Assembly: GCF_001612765.1 (NCBI RefSeq)
Contig: NZ_BDBB01000009.1
Span: 124,001-188,000, forward strand
Source: Nocardia arthritidis NBRC 100137
Lineage (GTDB): Bacteria > Actinomycetota > Actinomycetes > Mycobacteriales > Mycobacteriaceae
Length of the DNA stretch: 64,000 bases
Direction: 5' to 3'
Positions 26,420-35,165 of the stretch are shown one piece after another. The notes beneath the pieces were generated by a model. That model ran no database searches, was not told the DNA's origin, and was given only the letters and a program-made list of their open reading frames with translations. Within the stretch, counting starts at the first letter, position 1. Every line of letters starts with the position of its first letter. Position numbers and translations under genes: made by a program.

Positions 26420-27013
26420 TTACCGTATGGGTGAGCGGCGTTCGAGCAGGACGGTGTCGCACCAGATACCGTCGCGTCGGCCGATGCGTTCGCGGACGCC
26501 GACGGTGCGATATCCGGCGCTGTGATGCAGGGCGAGGGCGGCGCGGTTTTCGGTGAAGATGGAGGTTTGCAGGGTCCAGAGCCCGGCGTCGTCGGCGGCG
26601 ATGACCTGGTGGCGTAGTAGTGCTTTGCCGACACCGCGGCCGCGGTGGTCTTCGGCGACGTAAACCGAGGTTTCGGCGACGCCGGCGTAGACCTCGCGGT
26701 CGGATACCGCCTCGGCGGCGGCCCAGCCGACAACACGACCATCGAGTTCCGCCACCCACCGATGCTGCGGTAGCCAGTGTGTGTCGAGGTAGTCGCGAGT
26801 GGGGGTGTGGGTGTCGAAGGTCGCGTTGCCGGTGGCGATGCCCTCGCCGTAGATCGCCAACACGGTAGGCCAGTCGCGGTCAGCCAGGGTCCGGACGGTG
26901 ATACCGGTGGGGATGTCGGCGGGGCAACGACCTGCTCCCTCGGCCGAACCCCCACCCTCCCCATCCGGGCTGGTGCGCGGCGGTTCGGTGACCTCGACAG
27001 ACGGCACCAACAT
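26420..27013 (-). CDS. GNAT acetyltransferase of the phosphinothricin/arsinothricin type (ArsN-like)
   Basis: 197 residues, of which about 160 form the GNAT domain (TVRTLADRDWPTVLAIYGEG, ETSVYVAEDHRGRGVGKALL with the acetyl-CoA loop RGRGVGK, then TENRAALALHHSAGYRTVG). Closest in pattern to phosphinothricin N-acetyltransferases; the ArsN1 members acetylate arsinothricin and occur in ars operons. It is on the same strand as arsR, 68 bp upstream. ATG 27013 has GAGG nearby, but the first 35 residues lie partly under a hydrolase remnant on the other strand and are not conserved, so the start is uncertain. Confidence 0.75.
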   Translation of the reverse strand: MLVPSVEVTEPPRTSPDGEGGGSAEGAGRCPADIPTGITVRTLADRDWPTVLAIYGEGIATGNATFDTHTPTRDYLDTHWLPQHRWVAELDGRVVGWAAAEAVSDREVYAGVAETSVYVAEDHRGRGVGKALLRHQVIAADDAGLWTLQTSIFTENRAALALHHSAGYRTVGVRERIGRRDGIWCDTVLLERRSPIR

Positions 27014-27647
27014 CACCTACCTCGCCCGCGGGGCGGGGCCGGTGATCCTCGGTGTGCACGGCGGGCTCGGCAGTGCGATCAGCCTGCTGCCGGTGGCAGA
27101 GCACCTGGCCGACGATTTCGAGGTCGTCCTGATCAACCTGCGCGGGCACGGCACCAGCGGATGGGGCCACTCAACCCCGCACATCAGCCACATGATCGAC
27201 GACGTTCTGGCCGTCATCGATGCCGTCGGACCGGTCACCACCCTGTTCGGCTACCCCTACGGCGCGGTCATCGCCCTCGAAACCGCCCTCGTCGCCCCCG
27301 ACCGCATCGACCGCCTCACCCTCTACGAACCACCCCTGCCCATCACCTACCCGATCCCCGCCATCACCGGACTCGAAAACCGCCTCACCGCAGGCGACTA
27401 CGAACAACTCCTGCTGGACACCACACCCGCCGCCGGAGGATTCACCGCCACCGAACTCGCCGCCCTGCGCACCGACCCGCTCTGGATGTCCAAAGTCGCC
27501 CACGTCCCCACCCTGGTCCCGACCATGCAGATTCTCGCTGGACTTGCACCTACCGTCGAGCAATACGCCGCGGTCACCGTGCCGACGCGGCTGATCGTCG
27601 GCACCACCAGCGCCCCCTACATCCTCGCCGCCGCCGACCTGTCCGCC
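26988..27647 (+). pseudogene. Alpha/beta hydrolase lacking its C-terminus
   Basis: From GTG 26988 the frame encodes a hydrolase N-terminal three quarters: TSTDGTNITYLARGAGPVIL, GVHGGLGS (oxyanion loop), then FGYPYGAVIALETALVAP at the nucleophile elbow, where the expected GxSxG reads GYPYG, without serine. The acid-loop strand TRLIVGTTSAPYIL is reached at about 27620. Homology then stops and a flavin-monooxygenase fragment begins, with no catalytic Asp/His region. Truncation plus the lost serine make activity unlikely. Confidence 0.7.
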
Positions 27648-28431
27648 GCCGCGGGCTCACCGTCACCCACGACCGACACACCTTCACCGCCCACACCGAC
27701 ACCGGCGCCGCATTCCACGCACCCCGCCTCATCGCCGCCACCGGCGGTTTCGCTTCCCCGAACATCCCCGCCCTCCCCGGCCAGGACCGCTTCACCGGAA
27801 AACTCCTGCACGCCGGCCGATACCGCTCACCACACGACTACACGGGACAGAATGTGATCGTCATCGGCGCAGGCAACACCGCTGTGCAAATCGCCGCACA
27901 CGCCACAGTCACCCTCGCCAGCCGACACCCGGTGAAAGTCGTCCCACAGCGACTACTCGGCCGAGACCTGCACTTCTGGTTCCGGATCAGCGGCTTCGAC
28001 ACCCTCCCGCTCGGCCGATTCGTCACCAACCCACCCACCCAACCCGTCCTCGACACCGGCCGCTACCGCACCGCCCTCGCCACCGGCAACCCCATCAGGC
28101 GACCGATGTTCGCTCACCTCGACGGCGACAACGCCATCTGGCCTGATGGCACGCGCCAACCCGTAGACACCGTCATCCTCGCCACCGGCTACCGCCCGCA
28201 CCTCCCGTATCTCGCAGACCTCGGCGCACTCACCGACAACCACAACCCCCGCCACCGACAAGGACTGTCCCTCACCCACCCCGGCCTGGGCTACCTCGGC
28301 CTGGAATGGCAACGCACCCCCTCCTCCAACTCTCTGCGCGGAGTAGGCCGCGACGCCCAACACCTCATCACCAGCATCACCAGCCGTAAGTCGACGACAT
28401 CGGCACGCGGCGATGCCGATTCGAAGTCGTA
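27648..28431 (+). pseudogene. Flavin monooxygenase (ArsO-like) lacking its N-terminus
   Basis: About 260 codons without the N-terminal FAD domain: LIAATGGFASPNIPALPGQD, FTGKLLHAGRYRSPHDYTGQ, the NADPH motif VIVIGAGNTAVQIA, and ATGYRP near 28190. The end (LGLEWQRTPSSNSLRGVGRD) is complete. It starts abruptly at the hydrolase junction (about 27647). Such flavoproteins accompany actinobacterial ars genes, so it was probably part of this locus. Confidence 0.75.
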
Positions 28432-28635
28432 AACCAGTCGAAGTCACCGCGCCAGTCCGATATGTGCACGCAACGATCGATCTGCGGCTTGCTCAACGGC
28501 ATTCGCATGCGTGTCTGCGGTATGCCGTGAACTGGGGGCGGAGGACTGAATCCTCATACCCCACACGACAAAAGGCCAGGCCATGCCGGTGCGTGGGCGA
28601 CTCGAACCTCGTCGGGACAGTCTAAGTGCCGCAAC

Positions 28636-29028
28636 CTATTCGACCGCTTTGGAGATGATGTCGTCGGCGAGAGGAGCGACCGTCGCGATGATCTCGGCCG
28701 TAAGCGCTGGTCGTGTACCAGCCGCCTGGAGAGACTGGGTCAAATGTTCGGCGACGCGGTCGAAGTGGCGCCGGGTTATGCCTCGACCTTGGTGGACCTG
28801 CTTCATCGTCGGCCCGGTGTATGGTGTCGGCCCTCCCAAAGCGGCGGCGAAGAACTCGACCTGACGGCCCTTCACTCGCGGCATGTTGACGCCGGTGAAG
28901 AATGGCGCCAGTTCATCGTCGGCCAGGATGCGTGCGTAGAGGTCTTCTACGACGATCTCGAGGGCAGGGTGGCCCCCCGCCCGTTCGTACAGGGTGCGCT
29001 CGTAGGGCGTGGCCGACGTTGTATCCAC
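28636..29028 (-). CDS. Truncated haemoglobin, group I (TrHbN-like)
   Basis: A 130-residue haem protein. Seen: the AB-helix [20 protein letters not shown] with the B10 tyrosine in the DLYARI segment, AGVN-type turn [20 protein letters not shown] (E helix) and the proximal-His region [20 protein letters not shown]. Such proteins bind O2/NO and detoxify nitric oxide. The GTG start at 29028 is chosen because GAGGAG lies 6 bp upstream. It is followed at 28635 by about 200 bp without features before the ars remnant. Single-gene unit. Confidence 0.85.
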   Translation of the reverse strand: MDTTSATPYERTLYERAGGHPALEIVVEDLYARILADDELAPFFTGVNMPRVKGRQVEFFAAALGGPTPYTGPTMKQVHQGRGITRRHFDRVAEHLTQSLQAAGTRPALTAEIIATVAPLADDIISKAVE

Positions 29029-29495
29029 GGTGGGCTCCTCGGATTGCGGGTGATCAAATGTTCGTCCGGAAGAGGACGGCTCGGCATATGTTAATGCAAA
29101 TTCACGTTGATTTCCATGTCCGGGCGGCTCGGTACCGGGTTCGGCGCTCCGTCGGCTCAGAACTATAATTCCTTGTAAAGGGCTATCTATTAAGCGGTTC
29201 AGCGGTTCGCGCGATGAGTGTAGCGAGTCAGACAAGTTACCAGTTGTTGAAGTGTCCACGTGGCGTCGCGGGGCTGAACCACAATGCCGTCCGGCAGAGT
29301 GAGATCCGGCCGATGGGTCGGCTCGACCGGAGTCGCCGGTGCGGGTGCCGCGCCGTCAGAGCCGAGTTCCACTGTCTTGAAAGCCGTTTGCGACTTGCCG
29401 GTGACCTACGGCACATATCTGCCCTGTTACGGAGATCCGGTCGCCGGCGTCTTGTGTGCGTCCGATACACAACGAGGAGAAGCGAGGATCCGACC
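29029..29495. other. 467-bp divergent promoter region
   Basis: It separates the haemoglobin gene (minus) from an SDR gene (plus). It is less GC-rich near 29085-29200. No coding motif or clear dyad is recognised. Confidence 0.5.
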
Positions 29496-30269
29496 ATGAG
29501 CGGGAGCGGGCACACCACACACAGGAAAGTCGCGCTGATTACCGGAGCGAACAAAGGAATCGGCCGTGGAGCAGCCGAACAACTCGCCGCGCTGGGGACA
29601 ACAGTCCTACTCGGAGCCAGGGATCCGCGGCGTGGAGAGGAGGCCGCGGCGGCACTGCGCGGGGCAGGCGGCGACGCACACTCCATCGCCCTGGACGTCA
29701 CCGACCCGATCACCATCGAGCAGGGGGCAAAGCGGATCGAGGAGCGTTTCGGACACCTCGACGTGCTGATCAACAACGCCGGAATCACCGGCTCCGGAAA
29801 GGTTTCGCCGCAGGACGCCCACGACCAGGTGCCCAGCACTGTCGACCTGCGGATGGTCCGGGCAGTGTTCGAGACCAACGTTTTCGGCGTGATCGCGGTG
29901 ACCAACGCGATGCTGCCGCTGCTGCGGCGGTCACCGGCACCGCGCATCGTGAATGTCAGCAGCCACGCCGCTTCGCTCACCCTGATCAGCGACCCGAACG
30001 GCCCCTTCGCGGGGTTGCCGCCGTCGGCCGCCTACACCCCTTCCAAGTCCGCGCTGACCGCGCTGACCGTCAACTACGCCAACGAACTTCGCAAAGACGG
30101 CTTCCTCGTGAATGCCGCCTGCCCCGGTTACGTCGACACCGACAGCAACAATCACACCGGGTTCCTCACGGTCGCGCAGGGAGCCGCGGTCCTGGTGCGC
30201 CTGGCCACGCTGGGCGCCGACGGACCGACCGCGGGCATGTTCAGCGAGGACGGCCCGGTGCCCTGGTGA
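29496..30269 (+). CDS. Short-chain dehydrogenase/reductase
   Basis: 257 residues with TGANKGIGRG at 15-24, NNAGIT near 90, NVSS near 150 and Y-x3-K in YTPSK near 180. The pattern LLGARDPRRGEEAA and TDSNNHTGFLTVAQGA is that of carbonyl-reductase-like SDRs related to plant salutaridine/menthone reductases; these use NADPH on ketones. ATG with GAGG upstream. The partner substrate is unknown; no operon mate. Confidence 0.9.
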   Translation: MSGSGHTTHRKVALITGANKGIGRGAAEQLAALGTTVLLGARDPRRGEEAAAALRGAGGDAHSIALDVTDPITIEQGAKRIEERFGHLDVLINNAGITGSGKVSPQDAHDQVPSTVDLRMVRAVFETNVFGVIAVTNAMLPLLRRSPAPRIVNVSSHAASLTLISDPNGPFAGLPPSAAYTPSKSALTALTVNYANELRKDGFLVNAACPGYVDTDSNNHTGFLTVAQGAAVLVRLATLGADGPTAGMFSEDGPVPW

Positions 30270-30378
30270 AGACGAATCGACCGGTAGGTGATCGGATACG
30301 CCTCGAACCCGCTTCAGGAAGACGAATTGATGCCGGGCGGCGTCGCGGCTCGGCTGGTTACAGCGGCGCCCACGGCTG

Positions 30379-30933
30379 TCACATGCGGTCGATGATGCTC
30401 GAGGCGATATCGGTGGCGGCTTGGTAGCTGTCCTCGTCGGCGATGTCGAGATCGCCCATCATGGACAGGCTCCAGCTGATGGCCAGCAGGGCCTGGCGGG
30501 CGTGAAATTCCGCCAGCGGCGAGGAGCCGGGCGGGGTCATCAGACCGGCGAGGACCCGGAACTGGTAGCGCAGGCTGGTCCCGAAGCCGAGGTCGCGGAA
30601 GGCGGGCTGGTTTTCGGCCCAGAAGCGGATCATGTCCTTGCCGAGCCCGTGTAGCAGTTCGCCGTAACGGGTGACGATCTGCCGGGCGCGTTCGGCGCCC
30701 GGCGGCGCGGATTCGGCCCACTCGACGATGTCGTCGATGCCGCGGCGCAGATCCTCCGACAGGCTCGCGACGATGTCCTCTTTGGTGCGGAAGTGGTAGT
30801 ACAGCGCTGCTTTGGTGATGCCCAGGCGTTCGGCGATCTCCCGCAGCGACGTCTTCTCATAGCCGTGTTCGGAGAACAGTTCCATGGCGACGGAACGAAT
30901 TCGTTCTCGGGTGTCGCTGCGACGCCTATCCAT
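30379..30933 (-). CDS. TetR-family regulator
   Basis: 184 residues: helix-turn-helix at 8-55 (RIRSVAMELFSEHGYEKTSL, REIAERLGITKAALYYHFRT), then a helical ligand domain (GKDMIRFWAENQPAFRDLGF). Divergent from the methyltransferase gene with 108 bp between starts that hold a long dyad, so it most likely controls both. The 109 bp on its 3' side before the SDR gene hold nothing noteworthy. Confidence 0.9.
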   Translation of the reverse strand: MDRRRSDTRERIRSVAMELFSEHGYEKTSLREIAERLGITKAALYYHFRTKEDIVASLSEDLRRGIDDIVEWAESAPPGAERARQIVTRYGELLHGLGKDMIRFWAENQPAFRDLGFGTSLRYQFRVLAGLMTPPGSSPLAEFHARQALLAISWSLSMMGDLDIADEDSYQAATDIASSIIDRM

Positions 30934-30950
30934 CGGATCCCTTGTTTTTG

Positions 30951-31015
30951 CTTGACGACCGGCTAGGCGGAGCTTAACGTCTCCTCGTAGCCCAGGTAAC
31001 TAGCCGGGCGGCAAG
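30951..31015. promoter_or_regulatory. Long symmetric dyad between TetR and methyltransferase genes
   Basis: CTTG (30951-30954) and CCGGCTAG (30959-30966) are mirrored by CTAGCCGG (31000-31007) and CAAG (31012-31015) about one centre at 30983. The two-part symmetry over 65 bp suggests two operator half-regions on each side of the promoter, or a looping site. Confidence 0.5.
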
Positions 31016-31041
31016 TTAAATAAACGCTGTGGGGAGAACCG

Positions 31042-31980
31042 ATGATCGAAGAGGCAGCGAAGGCGCCCGTCACGGGCGCGGCCATGACCGCGATCGGGGT
31101 CGCGATGATCCGGGCACGCGAATCCGAGCGGCCGGATCGGCTGTACGACGACCCGTGGGCGAAGCAGTTCGTCGCCGCCGCCCGGTCGGATTTCGAACCC
31201 GAGCGCTGGGCCCGGCTGGAGACGGTCGCGGAGCAGTTCTATGCCGGGCGCAGCCTCGGAGTGCGGTTGGTCGACGACTGGGTACGTGAGGCGATCGACG
31301 CCGGATGTCGCCAGATTGTCTTGCTCGGCGCCGGCTTGGACACTCGCGCCTTCCGGATGGCGCTACCGGAGTCCATACACGTTTTCGAGATAGACCTGCC
31401 CGGGCTATTCGCGTTCAAGGAGCCTGTACTGACCCGGGCCGGTTCCGTCGCGACCTGTCGTCGCCAAGTCATCGCCGTGGATCTGGCGGAGGATTGGCCA
31501 ACGGCGCTGAGGAAGAACGGCTTCCGTCCCGATGTCCCGACGTATTGGGTGGACGAGGGCGCGCTTGCCTACCTGCCGCCGGAGCAGCACCGTCGAGTTG
31601 TTCTGACACTTACCGAATTGTCTTGTCGAGGAAGTCGTTTCGGCGTCAGCCGATTCCGGGTCGACGCCACGGCCGGCCCGTATCCCGAGTTGCGCCGCCT
31701 CGTCTCCGGCGATGCGGCCCCTCCGCGCGCCGCCTGCGGTCTCGGCGAGGATGTCGAGCAGTGGCTTGACGAAATCGGCTGGGATACCGAGTTCCGCAGC
31801 TGGAGCGACATGGTCGCGCCGCTGGGCCGCCCGGTAGCGGGACTCGACCCGGACGTCGGGAATATCGCCGCGACCCGCCGGCCGACGCCGCAACGCCGGT
31901 CCGGCGACTCATGCACCCCTTCGAAACTGCGAGGAGAACGAACTCACTTTGTTCCAGTCCGGCCGGATGACTCTCCATAG
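31042..31980 (+). CDS. SAM-dependent methyltransferase, TIGR00027/LCMT-like
   Basis: 312 residues of the family expanded in mycobacteria and Nocardia (putative S-adenosylmethionine-dependent methyltransferases). Seen: RARESERPDRLYDDPWAKQF at the N-terminus, SAM motif VLLGAGLDTRAFRM near 96-109, FEIDLPGLFAFK, and WVDEGALAYLPPE near 170 (the EGLLxYL-type motif). Typical substrates are unknown; polyketide or lipid carboxyl/hydroxyl groups are suspected. ATG with GGGGAGA. The 3' end overlaps the convergent WYL gene by 37 bp. Confidence 0.88.
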   Translation: MIEEAAKAPVTGAAMTAIGVAMIRARESERPDRLYDDPWAKQFVAAARSDFEPERWARLETVAEQFYAGRSLGVRLVDDWVREAIDAGCRQIVLLGAGLDTRAFRMALPESIHVFEIDLPGLFAFKEPVLTRAGSVATCRRQVIAVDLAEDWPTALRKNGFRPDVPTYWVDEGALAYLPPEQHRRVVLTLTELSCRGSRFGVSRFRVDATAGPYPELRRLVSGDAAPPRAACGLGEDVEQWLDEIGWDTEFRSWSDMVAPLGRPVAGLDPDVGNIAATRRPTPQRRSGDSCTPSKLRGERTHFVPVRPDDSP

Positions 31981-32936
31981 CAGGTGGCGATCGCGGTGGC
32001 GCGGTCGCGCAGGGATGTGCGCAACCACTGCGGGGTGAGGGCTTCCGCGTTCGTGGCGAGCTGCCACAGCGCCCATTCTGCGTGTCTGGGATCTTGGAAG
32101 CTCACCTCGAGCCGCAGCCAGCCGTCGGTGTCGGTTTCTTCGGCGCGGACGGCGAGTGCGCTGCTCACCAGGTCCTCCCGGTGTGCCGGGTCCACTCGGA
32201 CCAGCACGGTGACTTGATCACCGCCGGTCCGGAACTGCGTGCTGCGTTCCTGCCAGGCCCGGTCCAGATCGACTCGTTCCGGCCGCTGTGCGGGTTCGGG
32301 CAGTTCCTCGGCGGCCAGGACCCGCGACAACCGGTAGGTGCGGTCCGCGCCGGACATCGTGGCCAGCAAGTAACCCTGGTCGCGTACGGTGACCAGGCCG
32401 ATCGGGTCCACGGTGCGCCACTTCGGGGTCTGGGCCACCGCCGCGTAGTGGATGCGCAGCTTGTGTCCGGCGAACACCGCGCGGCGGATCTCGCTCACTA
32501 TGGTGTCGGGCACCTCTTCCGCGATCAGCCGGCGTGACAGGAGGTCGATCTCCGGGTCGATGAGCAATCGCCGGGCCGCGCCGGTCGCGGTGGCCCGATA
32601 GCTTTCCGGTAGCGCGTCGACCACCTTGCGCATGGCCGACGCGAGCGCGGAGCCGAGGCCGAACGCCTGTGCGCCGCGCCGTGATCCGGCGACGAGCAGC
32701 GCGAGCGCCTCGTCGTGGCTGAGTCCGGTGAGTTCGGTCCGGAAACCGGGCAGCAATGCGAAACCGCCGTGCCGGCCGCGTTCGGCATAGACCGGGACGC
32801 CGGCCGCGGAGAGGGCTTCGATGTCACGCAGCACGGTGCGGGTGGATACCTCGAGCTCGCGGGCGAGCGTGTCCGCGGTCAACCGACCGCGCTGACGCAG
32901 CAATAACACCAGCGAGACCAACCGGTCGGCGCGCAT
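31944..32936 (-). CDS. YafY-type HTH/WYL transcriptional regulator
   Basis: 330 residues. An N-terminal HTH_11 domain (LVSLVLLLRQRGRLTADTLA, RELEVSTRTVLRDIEALSAA, wing GRHGGFALLPGF) is followed by a WYL domain from about 145 (HKLRIHYAAVAQTPKWRTVD, PIGLVTVRDQGYLLAT) and a C-terminal extension. WYL domains bind nucleotides or oligonucleotides. It is divergent from the small NTF2-like gene, with a textbook YafY-type operator between them. Confidence 0.92.
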   Translation of the reverse strand: MRADRLVSLVLLLRQRGRLTADTLARELEVSTRTVLRDIEALSAAGVPVYAERGRHGGFALLPGFRTELTGLSHDEALALLVAGSRRGAQAFGLGSALASAMRKVVDALPESYRATATGAARRLLIDPEIDLLSRRLIAEEVPDTIVSEIRRAVFAGHKLRIHYAAVAQTPKWRTVDPIGLVTVRDQGYLLATMSGADRTYRLSRVLAAEELPEPAQRPERVDLDRAWQERSTQFRTGGDQVTVLVRVDPAHREDLVSSALAVRAEETDTDGWLRLEVSFQDPRHAEWALWQLATNAEALTPQWLRTSLRDRATAIATCYGESSGRTGTK

Positions 32937-32956
32937 CCGAAAAATCTACCGGAATA

Positions 32957-32975
32957 CACGACACAGGATGTCGTG
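32957..32975. promoter_or_regulatory. Candidate WYL-regulator operator
   Basis: CACGACA-CAGGA-TGTCGTG: perfect 7-bp arms around a 5-base centre, lying between the divergent starts at 32936 and 32998. The GACA/TGTC halves match sites known for YafY-type regulators. Confidence 0.65.
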
Positions 32976-32997
32976 ATTTGTTGGAAGGCTGATCAAC

Positions 32998-33351
32998 ATG
33001 ACAAACGAGAACGTGGCCACCGACCCCAACGATCTGGGCAGGTACTTCATCGAGCGCGCCAACGCGGGCGACGTCGAGGGGTTGGTGGCGTTGTATGAGC
33101 CGAACGCCGTGCTGGCGTTCCCACCGGGCAACCTCGCGACCGGACATGCGGAGATCCGCAAGGTGTACGAACAGTTCGTCGCGGCCGCGCCGGTGCTCTC
33201 GCCGGGTAGGCAACATCCAGCGCTGGTGAGCGGCGACCTGGCACTGACAGCGTCCACGCTGGACACCGGCGAGGTGACTGTCGAGATCGCCCGTCGCCAG
33301 CCGGACGGGTCGTGGCTATGGGCCGTGGACCAGCCGGCACTCGTGCCGTAG
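32998..33351 (+). CDS. NTF2/SnoaL-like small protein
   Basis: 117 residues with the cone-fold pattern YFIERANAGDVEGLVALYEP, then LAFPPGNLATGHAEIRKVYE and the sheet end VEIARRQPDGSWLWAVDQP. Proteins of this kind are small isomerases, cyclases or binding proteins. Divergent from the WYL regulator and probably its main target. ATG start; GAAGG lies 11 bp upstream. 136 bp follow before the next gene, on the other strand. Confidence 0.82.
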   Translation: MTNENVATDPNDLGRYFIERANAGDVEGLVALYEPNAVLAFPPGNLATGHAEIRKVYEQFVAAAPVLSPGRQHPALVSGDLALTASTLDTGEVTVEIARRQPDGSWLWAVDQPALVP

Positions 33352-33487
33352 CGCGGCGGCGGTGGGCCGGCGCGACCGAGCCCACCGCGGCGCAGCGGCG
33401 TGTGGCGGGGCCGTCGTTCGCCGACCGCGAATGTGCGGGGTGCCGGTGAACCCTCGGACGAGCCGGGATCGATCCGCGCAACCGGCG

Positions 33488-34651
33488 TTACGGCGGCTTC
33501 GTCAGGCCGCGGACGTGTGGCCACGCCTCGGCAAGTGCGAGCAGCCGGCGCAACTCCGCGGTGAGGTCCCGTGCCCCCGGACGGATTTGGTGCCGGGGCG
33601 TGATCCGGGTCGCGCTCGGGGGGCGCCCGGAAGCTTTGGCGGCAATGGCCTCGGCGACGCGGCGGGCATAGATATGTGGGTCGACGCCGGTGACGGTCAG
33701 ATCGTCGGGGTTGTCGCTGTAGCGTTTGAGATGGAGCAGACTGTCGCGGATCTCGACCGTCATGCGGTGCAGACGGAGGGCCGGGTCCGTTCGGCCGTTG
33801 GCGTCGCGCGCCTCCAGAACGATTTCGGGTACGGCTGCGGCGAGATCGGCCCACATCGGTCGCAGTCGGCGGCAGTATCGGCCGGTGCGATCCCATCCGA
33901 GGCGGCTGAGCAGGATGCTGATCAGCGGCACCGTGACCACGGCGGGAGCGCCGACGGCCGAGAGAAGGAAGCCGCTCCATGCTTTCCAGTGCATCTCGGG
34001 ATCGAATGACGGCCGGCCCGTCACGACATCGCAGGCGGTCTCGATCGGGTAGACGACCGCCACGATTCCCATGCCCACGGCGGTGCACAGGACCGCTGCG
34101 TACAGGGCGCGTTCCTGCCAGGTGGTGTCCGCCGCGGCGCGCATCTCGCGCACACTCACCCGCCCGACGAGCAGGGCCGTAGCGCCGAGCGGCAGGGAAA
34201 ACGCGACCCAGACCACGACAGCCGGCCAGCCCAGGGCTTGGTCGATCAACTGATCGGCGCGGCGGGACGGCGCCCCTGCGATCAGGATGACGCCGGTGGT
34301 GACGATCGCGAGGAGGTAATAGCGCCGCTGCCTGCGCCATGCGTGGGCGGGGTCGGCGCCGGCCCACAATTCGGCGATGCCGTAGATATTCGAGACGGCC
34401 AACACGGTTGCTCCCAGCGAGAGCTGTCGGGCCAGGTTCACCACGTCGCTGTCGCCGCCGGGCAGCAGCCAGACCAGTGACTGCTCGAACCATGCCTCCC
34501 GCAACAGGTGTTCGCAGATACCTGCGGCGAGCGCGCGATTGACGAGCCGGTCGACGACGCTGTCCCCCAACAGCCACCACCGACCGGCCAGCACCAACGT
34601 GAGACCTGTCAGGACAGGCCAGGTGATCCAAACCGGGATCGGGGAGGTCAT
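33488..34651 (-). CDS. Seven-helix membrane protein of the MAB_1171c type
   Basis: 387 residues. About seven hydrophobic helices fill residues 1-235 (WITWPVLTGLTLVLAGRWWL, LGATVLAVSNIYGIAELW, YYLLAIVTTGVILIAG, VVVWVAFSLPLGATALLVG, YAAVLCTAVGMGIVAVVYPI, WSGFLLSAVGAPAVVTVPLI). A cytosolic tail follows, with DPALRLHRMTVEIRDSLLHL and YARRVAEAI. This is the plan of actinobacterial proteins called MAB_1171c-type putative transporters (DUF6545). It starts 1 bp after the stop of the metallopeptidase gene, as such pairs usually do. Function unknown. Confidence 0.78.
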   Translation of the reverse strand: MTSPIPVWITWPVLTGLTLVLAGRWWLLGDSVVDRLVNRALAAGICEHLLREAWFEQSLVWLLPGGDSDVVNLARQLSLGATVLAVSNIYGIAELWAGADPAHAWRRQRRYYLLAIVTTGVILIAGAPSRRADQLIDQALGWPAVVVWVAFSLPLGATALLVGRVSVREMRAAADTTWQERALYAAVLCTAVGMGIVAVVYPIETACDVVTGRPSFDPEMHWKAWSGFLLSAVGAPAVVTVPLISILLSRLGWDRTGRYCRRLRPMWADLAAAVPEIVLEARDANGRTDPALRLHRMTVEIRDSLLHLKRYSDNPDDLTVTGVDPHIYARRVAEAIAAKASGRPPSATRITPRHQIRPGARDLTAELRRLLALAEAWPHVRGLTKPP

Positions 34652-34652
34652 C

Positions 34653-35165
34653 TCATCGGTGCCGGTTCCGGAAGAATGTCGAGCGGAACCGGCTCGCCGA
34701 CCGCTTCGGTAGCATCGCTTCCACCAGCAGCAGGTCGGCGAAGGTTTCGGCGGCGCGCTCACGCTCACTGCCGTAGTCTTGGCGGCGCAGTACGCCGCGG
34801 ATGGTTTCCAGCGACAGCGAGGGCATCAATTCGCGCAACGGCAGATCAGCCGCGCTACCACCGGGACCGCTCGCGGTCCCTCCGTGGCCGAGCAGCATGT
34901 GACCGATCTCGTGGGCGATGATGTGATCGGCATGCCATTCGGTGTCGGCCCCGTACATGATCACGTCGTCGCCTTCCCGGGCGATCCACAGGCCGCTTCC
35001 GGTGCCGCATCCGTTCCCCGCGAGTGCGCCGACGTCGATCGGGCACAGCGTGATCGGCCGGCCCCGGTACGCTGCCACCCGCGCGATGTATTCCGTTATG
35101 TCCCATGGATGGGGGATCGGTACCAGGCGACCCAGCTCCTCGAATCGCGCGGCGAGATCCTCCAT
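34653..35165 (-). CDS. ImmA/IrrE-like metallopeptidase domain protein
   Basis: A 170-residue soluble protein with zinc motif H85-E-I-G-H89 in IIAHEIGHMLLGHG and a later helix RERAAETFADLLLVEAMLPK with a candidate third ligand (E/H). ImmA/IrrE peptidases cleave regulators to start stress or mobile-element responses. The usual partner helix-turn-helix gene is not adjacent, but the seven-helix protein follows after one base, suggesting a membrane-linked signalling pair. Start at ATG 35165. Confidence 0.75.
   Translation of the reverse strand: MEDLAARFEELGRLVPIPHPWDITEYIARVAAYRGRPITLCPIDVGALAGNGCGTGSGLWIAREGDDVIMYGADTEWHADHIIAHEIGHMLLGHGGTASGPGGSAADLPLRELMPSLSLETIRGVLRRQDYGSERERAAETFADLLLVEAMLPKRSASRFRSTFFRNRHR

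Noticed and set aside
26777..28432. A continuous plus-strand frame of 551 codons over the hydrolase and flavoprotein
   Set aside because: Its first half is Arg/Pro/His-rich shadow sequence; the real hydrolase frame is different. Only the part from about 27648 is genuine flavoprotein sequence.
28585..28615. Possible tRNA 3' end on the minus strand (GGTTCGAGTC)
   Set aside because: The flanking bases do not pair as a T-stem and no other arm can be formed.
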